From Theocolax elegans (lineage: Eukaryota; Arthropoda; Insecta; Hymenoptera; Cerocephalidae): a stretch of DNA of 64,000 nt. The DNA is taken from assembly GCA_026168455.1 (NCBI GenBank), contig CM047431.1, forward strand, positions 49,704,032-49,768,031, in the 5' to 3' direction. The stretch's first letter is position 1. The number at the start of each line of letters is the position of its first letter. A model generated the notes under the pieces. It did not search any database. It saw nothing but the letters and a program-made list of their open reading frames with translations, and had not been told where the DNA came from. Shown one piece after another: positions 51,501 to 61,799 of the stretch. Both the position numbers and the translations under genes were made by a program.

Positions 51501-53445
51501 ATTATTTTCTTTTTGTTTATTAAATATATTGTTATTTTAATTATATTATAATAATAAAAGTACTTGTCTTTTAAATAAATGATTGCATTGAATTAATTGA
51601 ATCATGAATTTTTTCTATCATCTTAATTATGTCAATTTAATTTTTATTTTAATGTTTTATTGTATTCTGATTATTTAAAACTGTTAAAATTTATTTTAAA
51701 TATATTTGACTTTCTCGGTAATTGAGTTGCATTACAAATTAAAAATAGATATTTTTATGCCAACATAAATTCAATATTACAATTCTTTTTCAAATTTCAA
51801 GTTTTTTAAACAATTATTTAAAATTTACTTCATTACAACAAAATTAATTGTACAGTAAAAATTCAAGTTTTAAGAAATATTTTTAGTAACTGTATATTCT
51901 TAATACAGTTATTATAATTATTATATTTAGAAATTGCAAGAGAAAGAAACAAAAAAGCTATACTCCGTTATTCTTACTCTTATGCAGTAAAAAAAGTAGT
52001 TGCCCTTGAAAGGTGTAGTGAATGATCTTAGAATGTTTTACATATTTGTTGCAGGCACACAAAAACTGTCCTGCTTGGGAGGTCAACTATCATGCAGATC
52101 AACTTAATGCTGAGCGCAACAAATTTACTGAAGGACCTGAGATTAAGAAAGTTTTGAAGGATGTTAGCCAACGCCTTGGTTTTGTTGAACAAATTAATTT
52201 TGGTGAGAGCAGCTGAAAATAACAAATATTGATTAAATTTTATAAAAATTATATTTTATATAAATTATATTAACAATATTAATTAATATTTTTTAAAATT
52301 TATGACATTGATTGTAATTATACAAAAAAGGCTTGAATAAAAATTAAGTTTTAAATTTTAGAAGACTATATTATAAATCAGTACACAAAATTGCGTATAT
52401 ATAATTGTTTTATTTGAGATAATTAAACCTTATAAGTATAATTAAAATGTTATTTTTCTAAATAAATACAACTTTCGATAATAAATAATTGTTTTATAGT
52501 AATTAAAAACTTATCTCATTTCTTTTACAGATCTAATCAAGTCCATGTATGAAATGTGTCGTTTTGAAGCTGCCTGGTACTTGAATCAAACATCCACTTG
52601 GTGCTCAGTTTTCAGCAAAGAAGATCTTCAAGTTCTAGAATATAGAGAAGATTTGGATTATTATTATTGCTGTGGACCAGGACGTGAATTGAGTGTTAAA
52701 CTTGGTTGTCAAACTCTTAGTGACATGTTTAAACATTTTAAGTGAGCAAATGAATTTGATTAAATTTTATACAATAAAATTAAATAATTACTTAAAAATT
52801 ATCAATAATTAATAAATTATAAATATAAAATGTCTTTTAGAAATCTTGAAAATGGAGATTATGTAGGTCAACCCAAAGGAGTTTTCTATTTTTCCCACAC
52901 AATAACACTTCAATCATTGATGGCTGCTTTAAAAATCGGTAGAGAAACAAAACCATTTTTAGCTTCAGGTTATGCCTCCTCACAAGATAGAAATTATCGA
53001 ACGTCTTTTCTTGGTCCTTTTGCAACAAATGTAGTTGCTGTTTTTTACAGGTTTGTAAATAACTTTTGTATTCTTAATTGCTTAATTTGAAATTTGGTAG
53101 TTTATCAATAAAGCTAATGATAAAACATAAAATTATTGTAGGTGCCACGGTGAAACATCACCGAATAAAGTGATGTTCTACGTTGCAGAGAAGAAGGTTC
53201 AAATGGAAGGTTGCAAAAATGGTCTCTGCGACTGGGAATTTTTGAAAAAAGAATTTAGTCCAGATGTCGATCAATGTAGCATGGACGAATGCTTCAAAAT
53301 ACCAAAGAATAATACAGAAATGCAAAGTGATGGCGCTGTTGATAATAGTAGTTCTGGTCTAGCTTATACACCTTTACTTGCATTTTCTCTGATTTTCCAA
53401 GGCATCTGGAGTGGGCTGCAGAAGCAACTTCATAGTGGCATTTAA
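48532..53445 (+). CDS. MINPP1: Multiple inositol polyphosphate phosphatase-like, gene C (492 aa, 8 exons)
   Basis: Exons: 48532-48694, 50799-50927, 51002-51195, 51356-51475, 52055-52202, 52531-52741, 52841-53050, 53142-53445. Splice sites are all GT-AG and phases match genes A and B. The chosen ATG opens a signal peptide (MNVHPFLLIFGVALTEAASS). RHGTRYP is at 66-72, QRTQASLKSFARGL in exon 4, SHTI near 341, and CKNGLCDWEFLKKEF in exon 8. After the last conserved cysteine there is a polar linker with NNS and SSSG, then a moderately hydrophobic tail (YTPLLAFSLIFQGIW) consistent with a GPI signal, though weaker than in gene A. Coding sequence is more AT-rich than in gene A. Poly(A) signal AATAAA at 53623. 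Role as for gene A: phosphate removal from extracellular or luminal inositol polyphosphates. Confidence 0.93.
48757..48852. mobile_element. Partial T1-family MITE in intron 1 of Mipp gene C
   Basis: It contains TGTCGGGCCCAGATTACAGG followed by ATCTACC and the AAAAATCTGAACAAAATTC block shared with the other T1 copies, then the similarity stops. Only the left quarter of the element is present. Confidence 0.6.
49425..49530 (-). repeat. Reverse-orientation copy of an intron 7 segment of Mipp gene A
   Basis: The complement matches about 35500-35600, sharing ATTACATTTTAGATTATAAT and the adjacent GTTAGTTCC/GGAACTAAC block. It lies in intron 1 of gene C. This is probably a dispersed repeat shared by both introns, not a remnant of the gene duplication, because the orientation is opposite. 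Confidence 0.55.
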
Positions 53446-53622
53446 TGTACAATCTAAAAGACATTATAAATCGTAGTTAGCCTTCAAGTTTTATATTATA
53501 CCATGAAAATATGAATTTAATTCATATAAAAGTATATCCTTCCTATAGTAGGAAAACGTTGAACATTATTTTCTTAGACTAAGAATTTTTTAATTTATAC
53601 ACTCGCACACATTTTTATACAA

Positions 53623-53628
53623 AATAAA
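53623..53628 (+). terminator. Poly(A) signal AATAAA of Mipp gene C
   Basis: Canonical hexamer 177 bp downstream of the stop codon. Confidence 0.55.
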
Positions 53629-53639
53629 GACGAACTTCG

Positions 53640-55560
53640 AACAGTTAAATTAATTTTGTCAAACTACTTAATTTTTATAATTACTTATATAAAACAAACA
53701 TATTTCCGTCGAAGTCGAAACGAACAAAAAATGCAAAATAATTAATTAACTTTTGAAATGTTATCAAACGCGGCAACATATCAGCTGTTCCTTCAAATCG
53801 ACATCGGCGCATGCGCCTTGTTCAATATAACGAAAGAGAAAAACCCAGGGGCAGGCTTGTCGGTTTTCGCCCATCGAAACGTTAGTACGGGGGTCGCGTG
53901 GGTTTTTAGCCGGTAAAAAAAAGAAGAGGATAGAAGCTTCTCCATACAATTTACACAAGCGTAAGTATTTAAATATCTTTGAATCTACAATTAATCTATT
54001 GTTTGTTTCAAATTTAACAACCGTATATATGTGTGTCACTGTAAAATTTAACTTTTTTCTGCGTGCATAAACGCCCGGGATGCCTGCCATAACCTGAAAA
54101 TAACCTTGGTGGCGTCACTCGAAAATTTAACTATTAATTTTATTTTAACGTTCCCAGATACTCCTAATTATCGTTGTTTCTAAATTTTCGCAATAAATTT
54201 ACCTGCATAACGTTCAATCATCCTATTTTTTATTTTTACGCATTAAGTTAATCCACGCCTAACCTTAAAGTCACGCCTACAAAAGCGTCCAATAGCGCAA
54301 ACAAATTTTTTAAGTTTTATTCGCCGATTTTCCTAAAATTATGAAAATTTTATTAACGTAAAATAGTAATAATAAGTGTAATAAAAAATACAATAATCGA
54401 TAGAAAGTATTTAGGTAACGTTCGTAAATAATACTCGGTTATTTATTTATTGTCGTTTATTTCGATATTTTGTTTGGTTGTAAAATGTAAAGTGAACAAA
54501 TGTTCCATTTTAATTCAAGGAAAAAAAAGAAAGATGGTATAAGTGTTATAAGTTCGCATTTATGAAACGAGAGGAAGTCAATATATTGATGCCGGGGATT
54601 AAAAATGACGGTTTCGATGTGACGTGTTTCAGTGACGAAGTTATTGACAATTTATACTATTGCATTCGCGTACAAGACGCGCGAATATTTCAAATAGTTT
54701 AATTACCTTTTCTTCATGTACTTACGATTTGTGAAGTAGAAATCCGTAGGGAAAATATCTATTCTAGTCATTTCGTTCATTTGATAAATTATTTTTAAAG
54801 AAATACACTATATTTCAATATGCAGTAAATTACTGATTTTATTTGATATTATTTTTATGTTTTTGTACAAATAATTTAAACAAAAAAATAAATAATTTTG
54901 GCACTTACGATGTTATACGTTTTTGATTGCGACTTATTGAATATTTTAGTAGGAACTGGTTCCAAAAAATGATTTTAAAATTTTAACCCTCGATGAAAAT
55001 AGTCAGTATTTCGGTAATAGAAATATTGTAAAAAATTACAATGCGTAATTTTTCTTTAATAAAATTTTCCCAAAATCATGAAATTTACTAAAAATTCAAT
55101 CAAATTTAGAATGTAAATTATTATTACACGAAACATTAATTTAATCATTGAATAAAAAAAATTAATTTAATCGACTATTTCGATTATTAGTATATTATCA
55201 AATTATTTTTGTACGTAAATTAAGAAAAACTTTTTTTTAAAATTCATATTTCAAAAAATAACAAAATATAAATAACCTATAATAACGAGTGTCCTTGAAA
55301 AATTCGTTCCCTAAAAATGTAATAAAAATAACGTGTACATTAAAATGTAATTAAAGCTGTTCGGATGTAAATTTAAATTCATCATTTTTTATATAATTAA
55401 TAAATTTAGGTATATATAGATATTATGTACGTGTATACACATATTCCTGGAAACATCGAAATCATAGTTTATGAAGGTCGGAGAATGACGAAAATTTAAA
55501 GCAAATAAAATAATTAACTTTGAATTGTCTGCTTTAGCGCGTATAAGTATATATAAATAC
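53640..55560. other. Intergenic region with a moderately GC-rich patch
   Basis: The patch at about 53790-54110 contains GGCGCATGCGCC and GGGGGTCGCGTGGG and could be a promoter of a gene on either strand. I could not follow any exon from it. The rest is AT-rich and featureless. Confidence 0.3.
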
Positions 55561-55605
55561 TAGGGGGGCTTCGCCCCCCTGCGCGCTTCGCGCGCCAACC
55601 CCCTA
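55561..55605. repeat. GC-rich double hairpin
   Basis: Two perfect stem-loops stand side by side in otherwise AT-rich DNA. The first is GGGGGGC-TTC-GCCCCCC (55563-55579) and the second GCGCGC-TTC-GCGCGC (55581-55595). The outer sequences TAGGGGG (55561-55567) and CCCCCTA (55599-55605) are also complementary, so an alternative long-range pairing is possible. Such hairpins are seen at some transposon ends, but no partner end was found. Function unknown. Confidence 0.7.
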
Positions 55606-55974
55606 TTTTTAATTTCGAAAAAGGTTTTTCGTAATAAATTTATTTAAAATAATGTTTTAAATTGTATTATTTTTTCACTACCATGGACACCTTAGAAATT
55701 AAACCGATTCACACAACACCTTGGAGGTACTGTTATAATGCATTGGGTTTTATACCAAAAATTTAATTTTTTTTTAAATACGATTACAATTTATAAATAA
55801 AAGTTTTTACCAAAATTTAGTATAATGAAATCAGAATAATAATAATAAAAAAAATAGAGACATTAAATGTTAACTGTAAATTTTAAACTATATGAATTCC
55901 TATAAAGCTTAAATTTATATTTTAATAATTATAAATGTTAATGAAAAATTAACTTACCAAAAATAGTAAAGTGC

Positions 55975-56395
55975 ATATACTTACTAAATTGTAGTATTTA
56001 GTAACAACTTATGAAAATTTTGGAATATTTTAAACGGATCTAAATACAACTTCACCTCCTAAAATTAATTTATTTAATGACGAAGGATCATCGCTAAAAG
56101 TTCTATGACATTAATATTTTGTACTTTTAGAGTAATAAAACTTTATTCTTTAATAAATAAATTTTTTTATTAATTTTTATTAATTTTATAGAACTACTTA
56201 TATAATTTTAGTGGCTAAGTATACTTAATTGTAGTATTTAGTAAAAACCTATTAAAATTTTAGATTATTTTAAACGGATCTAAATAGAACTTTACCTCCT
56301 AAAATTAATTTATTTAAGTCATTGCCAAGAGTTCTATATGTCATTAATATTTTGTACTTTTAGAGTAATAAAACTTTCTTCTTAATTAAATTAAT
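55975..56395. repeat. Two diverged direct repeats of about 190 bp
   Basis: A block with TTGTAGTATTTAGTAA, TTTTAAACGGATCTAAATA and TTTTGTACTTTTAGAGTAAT occurs at about 55975-56160 and again at 56215-56395. Period is about 240 bp. The copies are clearly diverged, so this duplication is older than the Mipp-region ones. No coding potential. Confidence 0.7.
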
Positions 56396-57116
56396 TTTTG
56401 TATTAGTTTTAAAGAATTATTTATAACATTTTAGCGGTAAATAAATAAAAACCTGTTTCTTCCATTTCTCCCGTAATTCGTAATTTGCACCCTCTTTCAA
56501 AATTTGCGTTTTAATCCATAATTATATACAATTTATTTTTACTATGCAGAGCCCAAATATTTATTTTGATTATTATAAACAAATTCATTTTTTAAATATC
56601 CTTCTGTTTCTAATAAATACATACTTGTTTATTTAAAATATTGTTTTATATAAATATACGTAATCTACTTACTTATATATCCATACTATTTTTAAATTTT
56701 GATTTGAATAATATTTAAATTAAATACTACTAAAATAATAATTTTCGAAAAACTTTTGAAATGTAATTCGTATTTTACATTGCCACTGTTAAAATTTGAA
56801 TTTTCTTTTGCCATCACTGTTTATAATAGAATTATCTTAAAAATGCAATAATTTATGTATTTAATTTTTAATTTATTGTATATTTCACATATAAATATTT
56901 GGAAAAGTGTATGTTATACTTGATTCATATTTATTTTATCTTCGAAAATTTGTGCATATTTTTAAAACGTTACATTAAATTTTAGGTCTGTTTCTATTTT
57001 ATGAGTTTTATCAGGAATTAGTAAACTAATACACATTCTTTCAAGTTATATTCACAACTTTTTTTTGCGCACGGAAAAAATACATATATTATCTATTCTT
57101 GAAAAAACAAATAACA

Positions 57117-57127
57117 CGTACACACAC

Positions 57128-57221
<94 letters not shown>

Positions 57222-57260
57222 CACACAACACACACACGCACACACGCACACACGCACACA

Positions 57261-57292
<32 letters not shown>

Positions 57293-57297
57293 CACAC
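57117..57297. repeat. Long CA/TG dinucleotide microsatellite
   Basis: About 180 bp of almost pure CA with a few CGCA interruptions near its right half. It generates several spurious open frames on both strands. Confidence 0.98.
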
Positions 57298-57885
57298 TTA
57301 TATATATGACATATTTATATAACATATATATATAATATATATAACATATATATAACATATATATAACATATATATGACATATTTATATAACATATATATG
57401 ACATATATATGACATATTTATATAACATATATATATAACATATATATGACATATTTATATAACATATATATGACATATATATGACATATATATATAACAT
57501 ATATATAACATATATATATAACATATATATGACATATATATAACATATATATATATATATATATAAAACATATATATATATAACATATATATGACATATA
57601 TATATAACATATATATAACATATATATAACATATATATAACATATATATAACATATATATAACATATATATATAACATATATATGACATATATATATGAC
57701 ATATATATGACATATATATGACATATATATAACATATATATATATAACATATATATATAACATATATATATATAACATATATATAACATATATATAAACA
57801 TATATATATATATATATATAAAACATATATATATGACATATATATATAAATATAATATATATATAAAACATATATATATGTTGAA
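57298..57885. repeat. AT-rich minisatellite built on an ACATATATAT unit
   Basis: About 590 bp of variable 10-14-bp units (ACATATATATA, GACATATATAT). All frames across it encode only Tyr, Ile, Met, Cys and the like, which is an artefact of the repeat. Confidence 0.97.
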
Positions 57886-57900
57886 TCCTGAATTCTTAGA

Positions 57901-57902
<2 letters not shown>

Positions 57903-57931
<29 letters not shown>
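57903..57931. repeat. CGG trinucleotide tract
   Basis: About nine uninterrupted CGG triplets immediately follow the AT satellite and lie about 440 bp upstream of the Ref1 start codon. If transcribed they would sit in or near the Ref1 5' UTR. Confidence 0.95.
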
Positions 57932-58369
57932 AAATATTTATATATTATAGAGAGATATATTTATATTATTGTATATGGAATCCAATATTATTTTCGGTCG
58001 ATGCGGCAATTATTAGATTACACTTGTCTTTATTTATTTGCTTACTGTGAATAAGTCGTTTAGAAAAAAGGTCTCTTTGACAATTATTATTATCTACGAA
58101 TGACGAATAAGTAGTTTTTTAAAAATTTATGTAAGCACTTGTTTACTTATTATCAAATGTGCGAATGTGCGAACAGGCGTACGTTTGTTTTAAGTACGAA
58201 CGTTATACGTCAATTTAATATTTTTTATTATCGAACAATGTTCATGGTAACTTTCGATGCTCAATGTCGAAAAACCGTAAAACTCACTTTCTGCAAATTA
58301 AAAAAAAATTGAATTACAAAAAAAAATTTATTTTTTTTGGACAGGTGCAGTAATAACAGAATCGGCAAG

Positions 58370-59802
58370 ATGGAAATGAGTTTAGATGATATCATCAAGC
58401 AAAACAAAACCAACAGACGTGGTAGACGAGGTGGCAGTGGTGCTGGTCGAGGTGGTGGTCGACCGACTCGTGGATCACCTCGACGTGGTTCGATTCGAGG
58501 TAGAAAACCTGGTGGTGGCGTGATGCGTGGTCGTAGCCGTGGTGGAATCGCGAGAAGCAATCCCCCATTCCGTCCTCGAACCAATTTGAAGCGTGAAGCT
58601 TTCCTTGGACCGCCAACTAGGAAATTTGGTACCAGTTCTGACATTACCAAACTCATTGTTTCCAATTTGGATTTTGGTGTTACGGATTCTGACATACTCG
58701 AGTTGTTCAGTGAGTTTGGTCCTCTTAAATCAGCTGGTGTACATTACGATAGATCTGGACGTTCATTGGGTTCTGCTGATCTTATTTTTGAAAGGAGGGC
58801 TGATGCTATTAAGGTAATCTTTTGTTATTTTCTTGTATTGTTTAAAATTATTCCAAGGAAATCTATTACTTTTTTATTTTCATTCTAACTTTGTAGTTAA
58901 CGGGATGTCGGACCTAAATTACAGGAATCTGCACCTTTCAACCCAAAAATTATATCTAAAATATTGCATTAAAAATCTGAACAAAATTCATACGGATAAC
59001 TGAAAACATAAGGAAGGGCTTGACATTTTGATTTTTTAACGAAAAAGCATTTTTTAAATAATAATTGAGTTAACAATGTTTGGTCAGTAATTATTAGTCT
59101 AAAAAAGCATAATCTTTCAACCCAAACATCGTGATCAAATTATGGATTTAAAAATCTGGAAAAATTTGGGTATATTATTTAAAACATACCTAAGGGCTTG
59201 ACGTTCAGCGATTTTTAAAAACTTTATTCATTTATTTATAAAAAAAAGTACAAAATGACCATTTTCTGGGTACGACATCCCCTTAAGTGAGCTCTTTTAC
59301 AACAGTGCACTCCATAGAAAAGAAAATGTTTTATTATTTAATTTTCTTAATTAATTGATGTTTTACATTATTCAATGTAATTGTAAACAAGATTACCTAT
59401 TATTTATAAAATTGATTTTATTTTGATACATATATGAGAACAGTACAGTGAAACTTTAATATTGTTTAATTTAATTTTTGTACACAGGCAATGAAACAGT
59501 ACAATGGAGTGCCCCTTGATGGTCGTGAAATGAACATACAATTGGCGACTTCAGAAATTCCAGGATCTAACCCAATTCGTGGCTCTCGACTAGGTAGCTT
59601 CAAACGTGGCTCGCCCAATCGAAGACCCAGAGGTGCAGGTGGTCCAGGTAGAAGTCGAGGACCACCAGGAAAACGTGGTGGTGGTGGTGGTAGACCAGGT
59701 GGAAGTAGTCGACAACCCAAAAAACCACCTACTGCAGAAGAGCTTGATGCAGAACTCGAAGAATACGTAAAGAGTAAAGTTTCGAGCAGCGAAGGAGCTT
59801 AG
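58370..59802 (+). CDS. Ref1: Aly/REF mRNA export factor (THO complex subunit 4), 252 aa, 2 coding exons
   Basis: Exons 58370-58813 and 59488-59802 join in phase 0. The N-terminus [13 protein letters not shown] is the conserved UAP56-binding N-box. It is followed by an RGG-rich segment (16-60), an RRM at about 93-168 with RNP2 LIVSNL and RNP1 GSADLIFE, a second RG/GR-rich segment (179-221), and the C-terminal box [15 protein letters not shown] that also binds UAP56. The protein couples spliced mRNA and the THO/TREX complex to the NXF1 export receptor in the nucleus. Start choice: this ATG begins the conserved N-box, and the upstream in-frame sequence crosses an acceptor (GACAG near 58344), so a 5' UTR exon lies upstream. 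The length fits the family. The intron carries a T1 MITE. Poly(A) signal at 60021. Confidence 0.96.
58897..59286. mobile_element. TTAA-flanked tandem-dimer MITE (family T1) in the Ref1 intron
   Basis: This is the best-preserved copy. TTAA (58897-58900) is followed by CGGGATGTCGGACC, and the right end GGTACGACATCCCC is followed by TTAA (59283-59286). The inside consists of two related halves with a period of about 181 bp. Both contain CTTTCAACCCAAA and AAAAATCTG, then AGGGCTTGAC near 59013 and 59194. It fills more than half of the intron. Confidence 0.8.
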
Positions 59803-60020
59803 TGTACATAACCTTCTAGGATACATTTGTTGTGTGATCTCGTGGATGGCGTTATTATTTTTGCGCTGAACGTTTGTGAATTTGATAAATCAGCATAATG
59901 AAAGAGAGGACATATTGATTACTTTTTCTCAACTTTTTCTATTGACTTCGAGAGCACTAATGACTTTTATGTTTTATGTGTATACAATGGAATACACAGT
60001 ATTAACTCTATGTATCACAG

Positions 60021-60026
60021 AATAAA
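60021..60026 (+). terminator. Poly(A) signal AATAAA of Ref1
   Basis: Canonical hexamer 219 bp after the stop codon. Confidence 0.6.
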
Positions 60027-61080
60027 TAACTGAGGACGACATGGACTATGGTTTCGTTTATAGATCCTTTTAATTTGCTTCTGATTTTAGTTCACTTTTT
60101 ACCTCTTGAAAGTAATTTGATTTACAATTAAACAAATGTTCCGCTTTACATCCATGATGGTACAATATAGATTTCTTGCTTATTATAGAAGAAAAACCTG
60201 CACTTGTAAGCGACTATCATAAGTAAATTTTTATTTTATGATTTCTTATGTAAACGTACAAATTAAAAATTTTAAGTATATGAGCGCAATGCTACAAAAG
60301 CTAAGAAAGAATATAGATTTAATAAAAAAAAATTCCATTAGTGCGTTTATATATTATATATATATATTCGAATATGTAATTTGATAAGCTACCGAAAAAA
60401 AAAAAATATTAGAGTACCTTTATAATTAATAGAGCGAATTGATCGAATTAGTATTTAATGAACACCCAATTTTGTAATTTACTACAAAGTACAAACAATA
60501 TTGTTTATTATACTTGAATAATTTTCACCAATAAATTTTAATTTACTTTACGTTTTATTAATGTCTTATTATTTTACATAAACTTAATTATATCAATACT
60601 TTTTAATAAAGTTTAAACAAGACTGTCATTTAATTTTTATATAAAATTGAGTAAACATAAAAATTGGTTTTCACAAAATATGAAAAAAAAAATTTCAATA
60701 CCTTTTTGTAAATTAATTTTTAATCGCTTAAATGGTACAAAAAATTATTAAAAAACTTGTGTAAAAGCAATAACAGCTTTAATCCTTGACACTGATTAAA
60801 AAAAAACAAATACATGAATTGTAAAATTAATAAATAATAATATCATTATGATGATTAAAAAATAAATATATAAAAGCTAAAAATTTCGTGCAATCAAATA
60901 AAGATATAAAGTAAAATCAAAAGCAATTTTTTCTTTAAAATATTTTTTAATTTGTGTGTTATAATGTATTTTTCAAAATTAAGAATAATTTTATTAAAAT
61001 AAAAAAAATTTAATTTAATAAAAATGACTGTTTGTAATATTGTAAAAAAAAACTAATTTTTGAATAAAAATATAAAAATT
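60027..61080. other. AT-rich intergenic region
   Basis: No gene, repeat family or RNA gene was recognised here. Homopolymer A and T runs are frequent. Confidence 0.5.
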
Positions 61081-61084
61081 CAAA

Positions 61085-61396
61085 GATCCCGGTAGGAGAA
61101 CTCGGACGTAAGCGCCCTCTAGACCACCCCCACTGCGGTATGGAACAGAAAAAGAGAGAGAGAGAGCAAGAGAGAGTAAAGTCGCCAGGCGTCGCACCCA
61201 TCAGTCCTGCCAGGAGTCCGCGAGTGTGTGGCCCCCGTGTGTGTGCGTGCGTGGTACGTACGAGAGGATATCCCATCCGCACCTCTCTTCATATATTTTT
61301 TTTTTGTTAATCTCGGTGCGCGTGTTTGGTGACGTGGTGCGCGTTTGGAAACCTCGAGTTAAGATAATTAACCTGGGATCCACCTTCTCTGCAACG
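61085..61396 (+). promoter_or_regulatory. GC-rich island, candidate promoter and non-coding first exon of a downstream gene
   Basis: A sharp rise in GC content, a GAGA tract (61150-61176), an arthropod-type initiator TCAGTC at 61201 and a strong donor GTATGT at 61397 together suggest a transcription start and a 5' UTR exon. A pyrimidine-rich stretch and acceptor (GATACAG, 61701-61707) follow about 310 bp on. No TATA box was noted at the right distance. The gene body would lie to the right, outside the window. Confidence 0.4.
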
Positions 61397-61755
61397 GTAT
61401 GTGCGTTAATGTAATACCGTATTAAATTCCATGTATATATTATAACCCCTTTTTACCTACACATGTGTGCGTGTGTCTGTGTGGCACTTCCGCCGAGCAA
61501 CGCCCGTGTGCGTCTCCTCGTACGGGTGTAGTACCCCGTTGTGGGAGGATACGCTGCTCTCCGAGAATATACTCTCTCTTTATATATCTATATGCATACA
61601 TACATACATGCATACATATTAACTTATTAATTTTATTTTCTTTCTGTTTTCTTTTTTTTTTCTTCCTCCGCGATACATTTGTAACTTGTGTTTCTTTTGT
61701 GATACAGGTTTACTGTACTAAGTGCTTTGTGAGTATATAAGAATTTTAAGTGGTG

Positions 61756-61783
61756 ATGCTGCAGATAGATAGTGTTGAATCTG
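61756..61783 (+). CDS. Candidate first coding exon of an unidentified downstream gene
   Basis: After the acceptor at 61707 an ATG at 61756 opens MLQIDSVESG. A possible donor (CTG then GTGAGG, 61784) follows. The reading frame is too short to identify. It could equally be untranslated sequence. It is listed because its position fits the promoter-like island upstream. Confidence 0.2.
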
Positions 61784-61799
61784 GTGAGGTGTATACATT

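Noticed and set aside
53764..54090. 108-codon minus-strand frame downstream of Mipp gene C
   Set aside because: No domain, weak composition and no splice partners; it overlaps a GC-richer patch where long chance frames are expected.
57052..57358. Several open frames of 66-89 codons on both strands rich in Cys/Val or Thr/His
   Set aside because: They are direct translations of the CA/TG microsatellite and carry no biological signal.
57315..57903. Minus-strand frames up to 174 codons made of Tyr, Ile, Met, Cys
   Set aside because: They come from the ACATATATAT satellite. The periodic repeat avoids stop codons, and the composition is an artefact.
58261..58695. 144-codon minus-strand frame rich in Pro and Arg
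   Set aside because: It is the antisense shadow of the RGG-rich first coding exon of Ref1.
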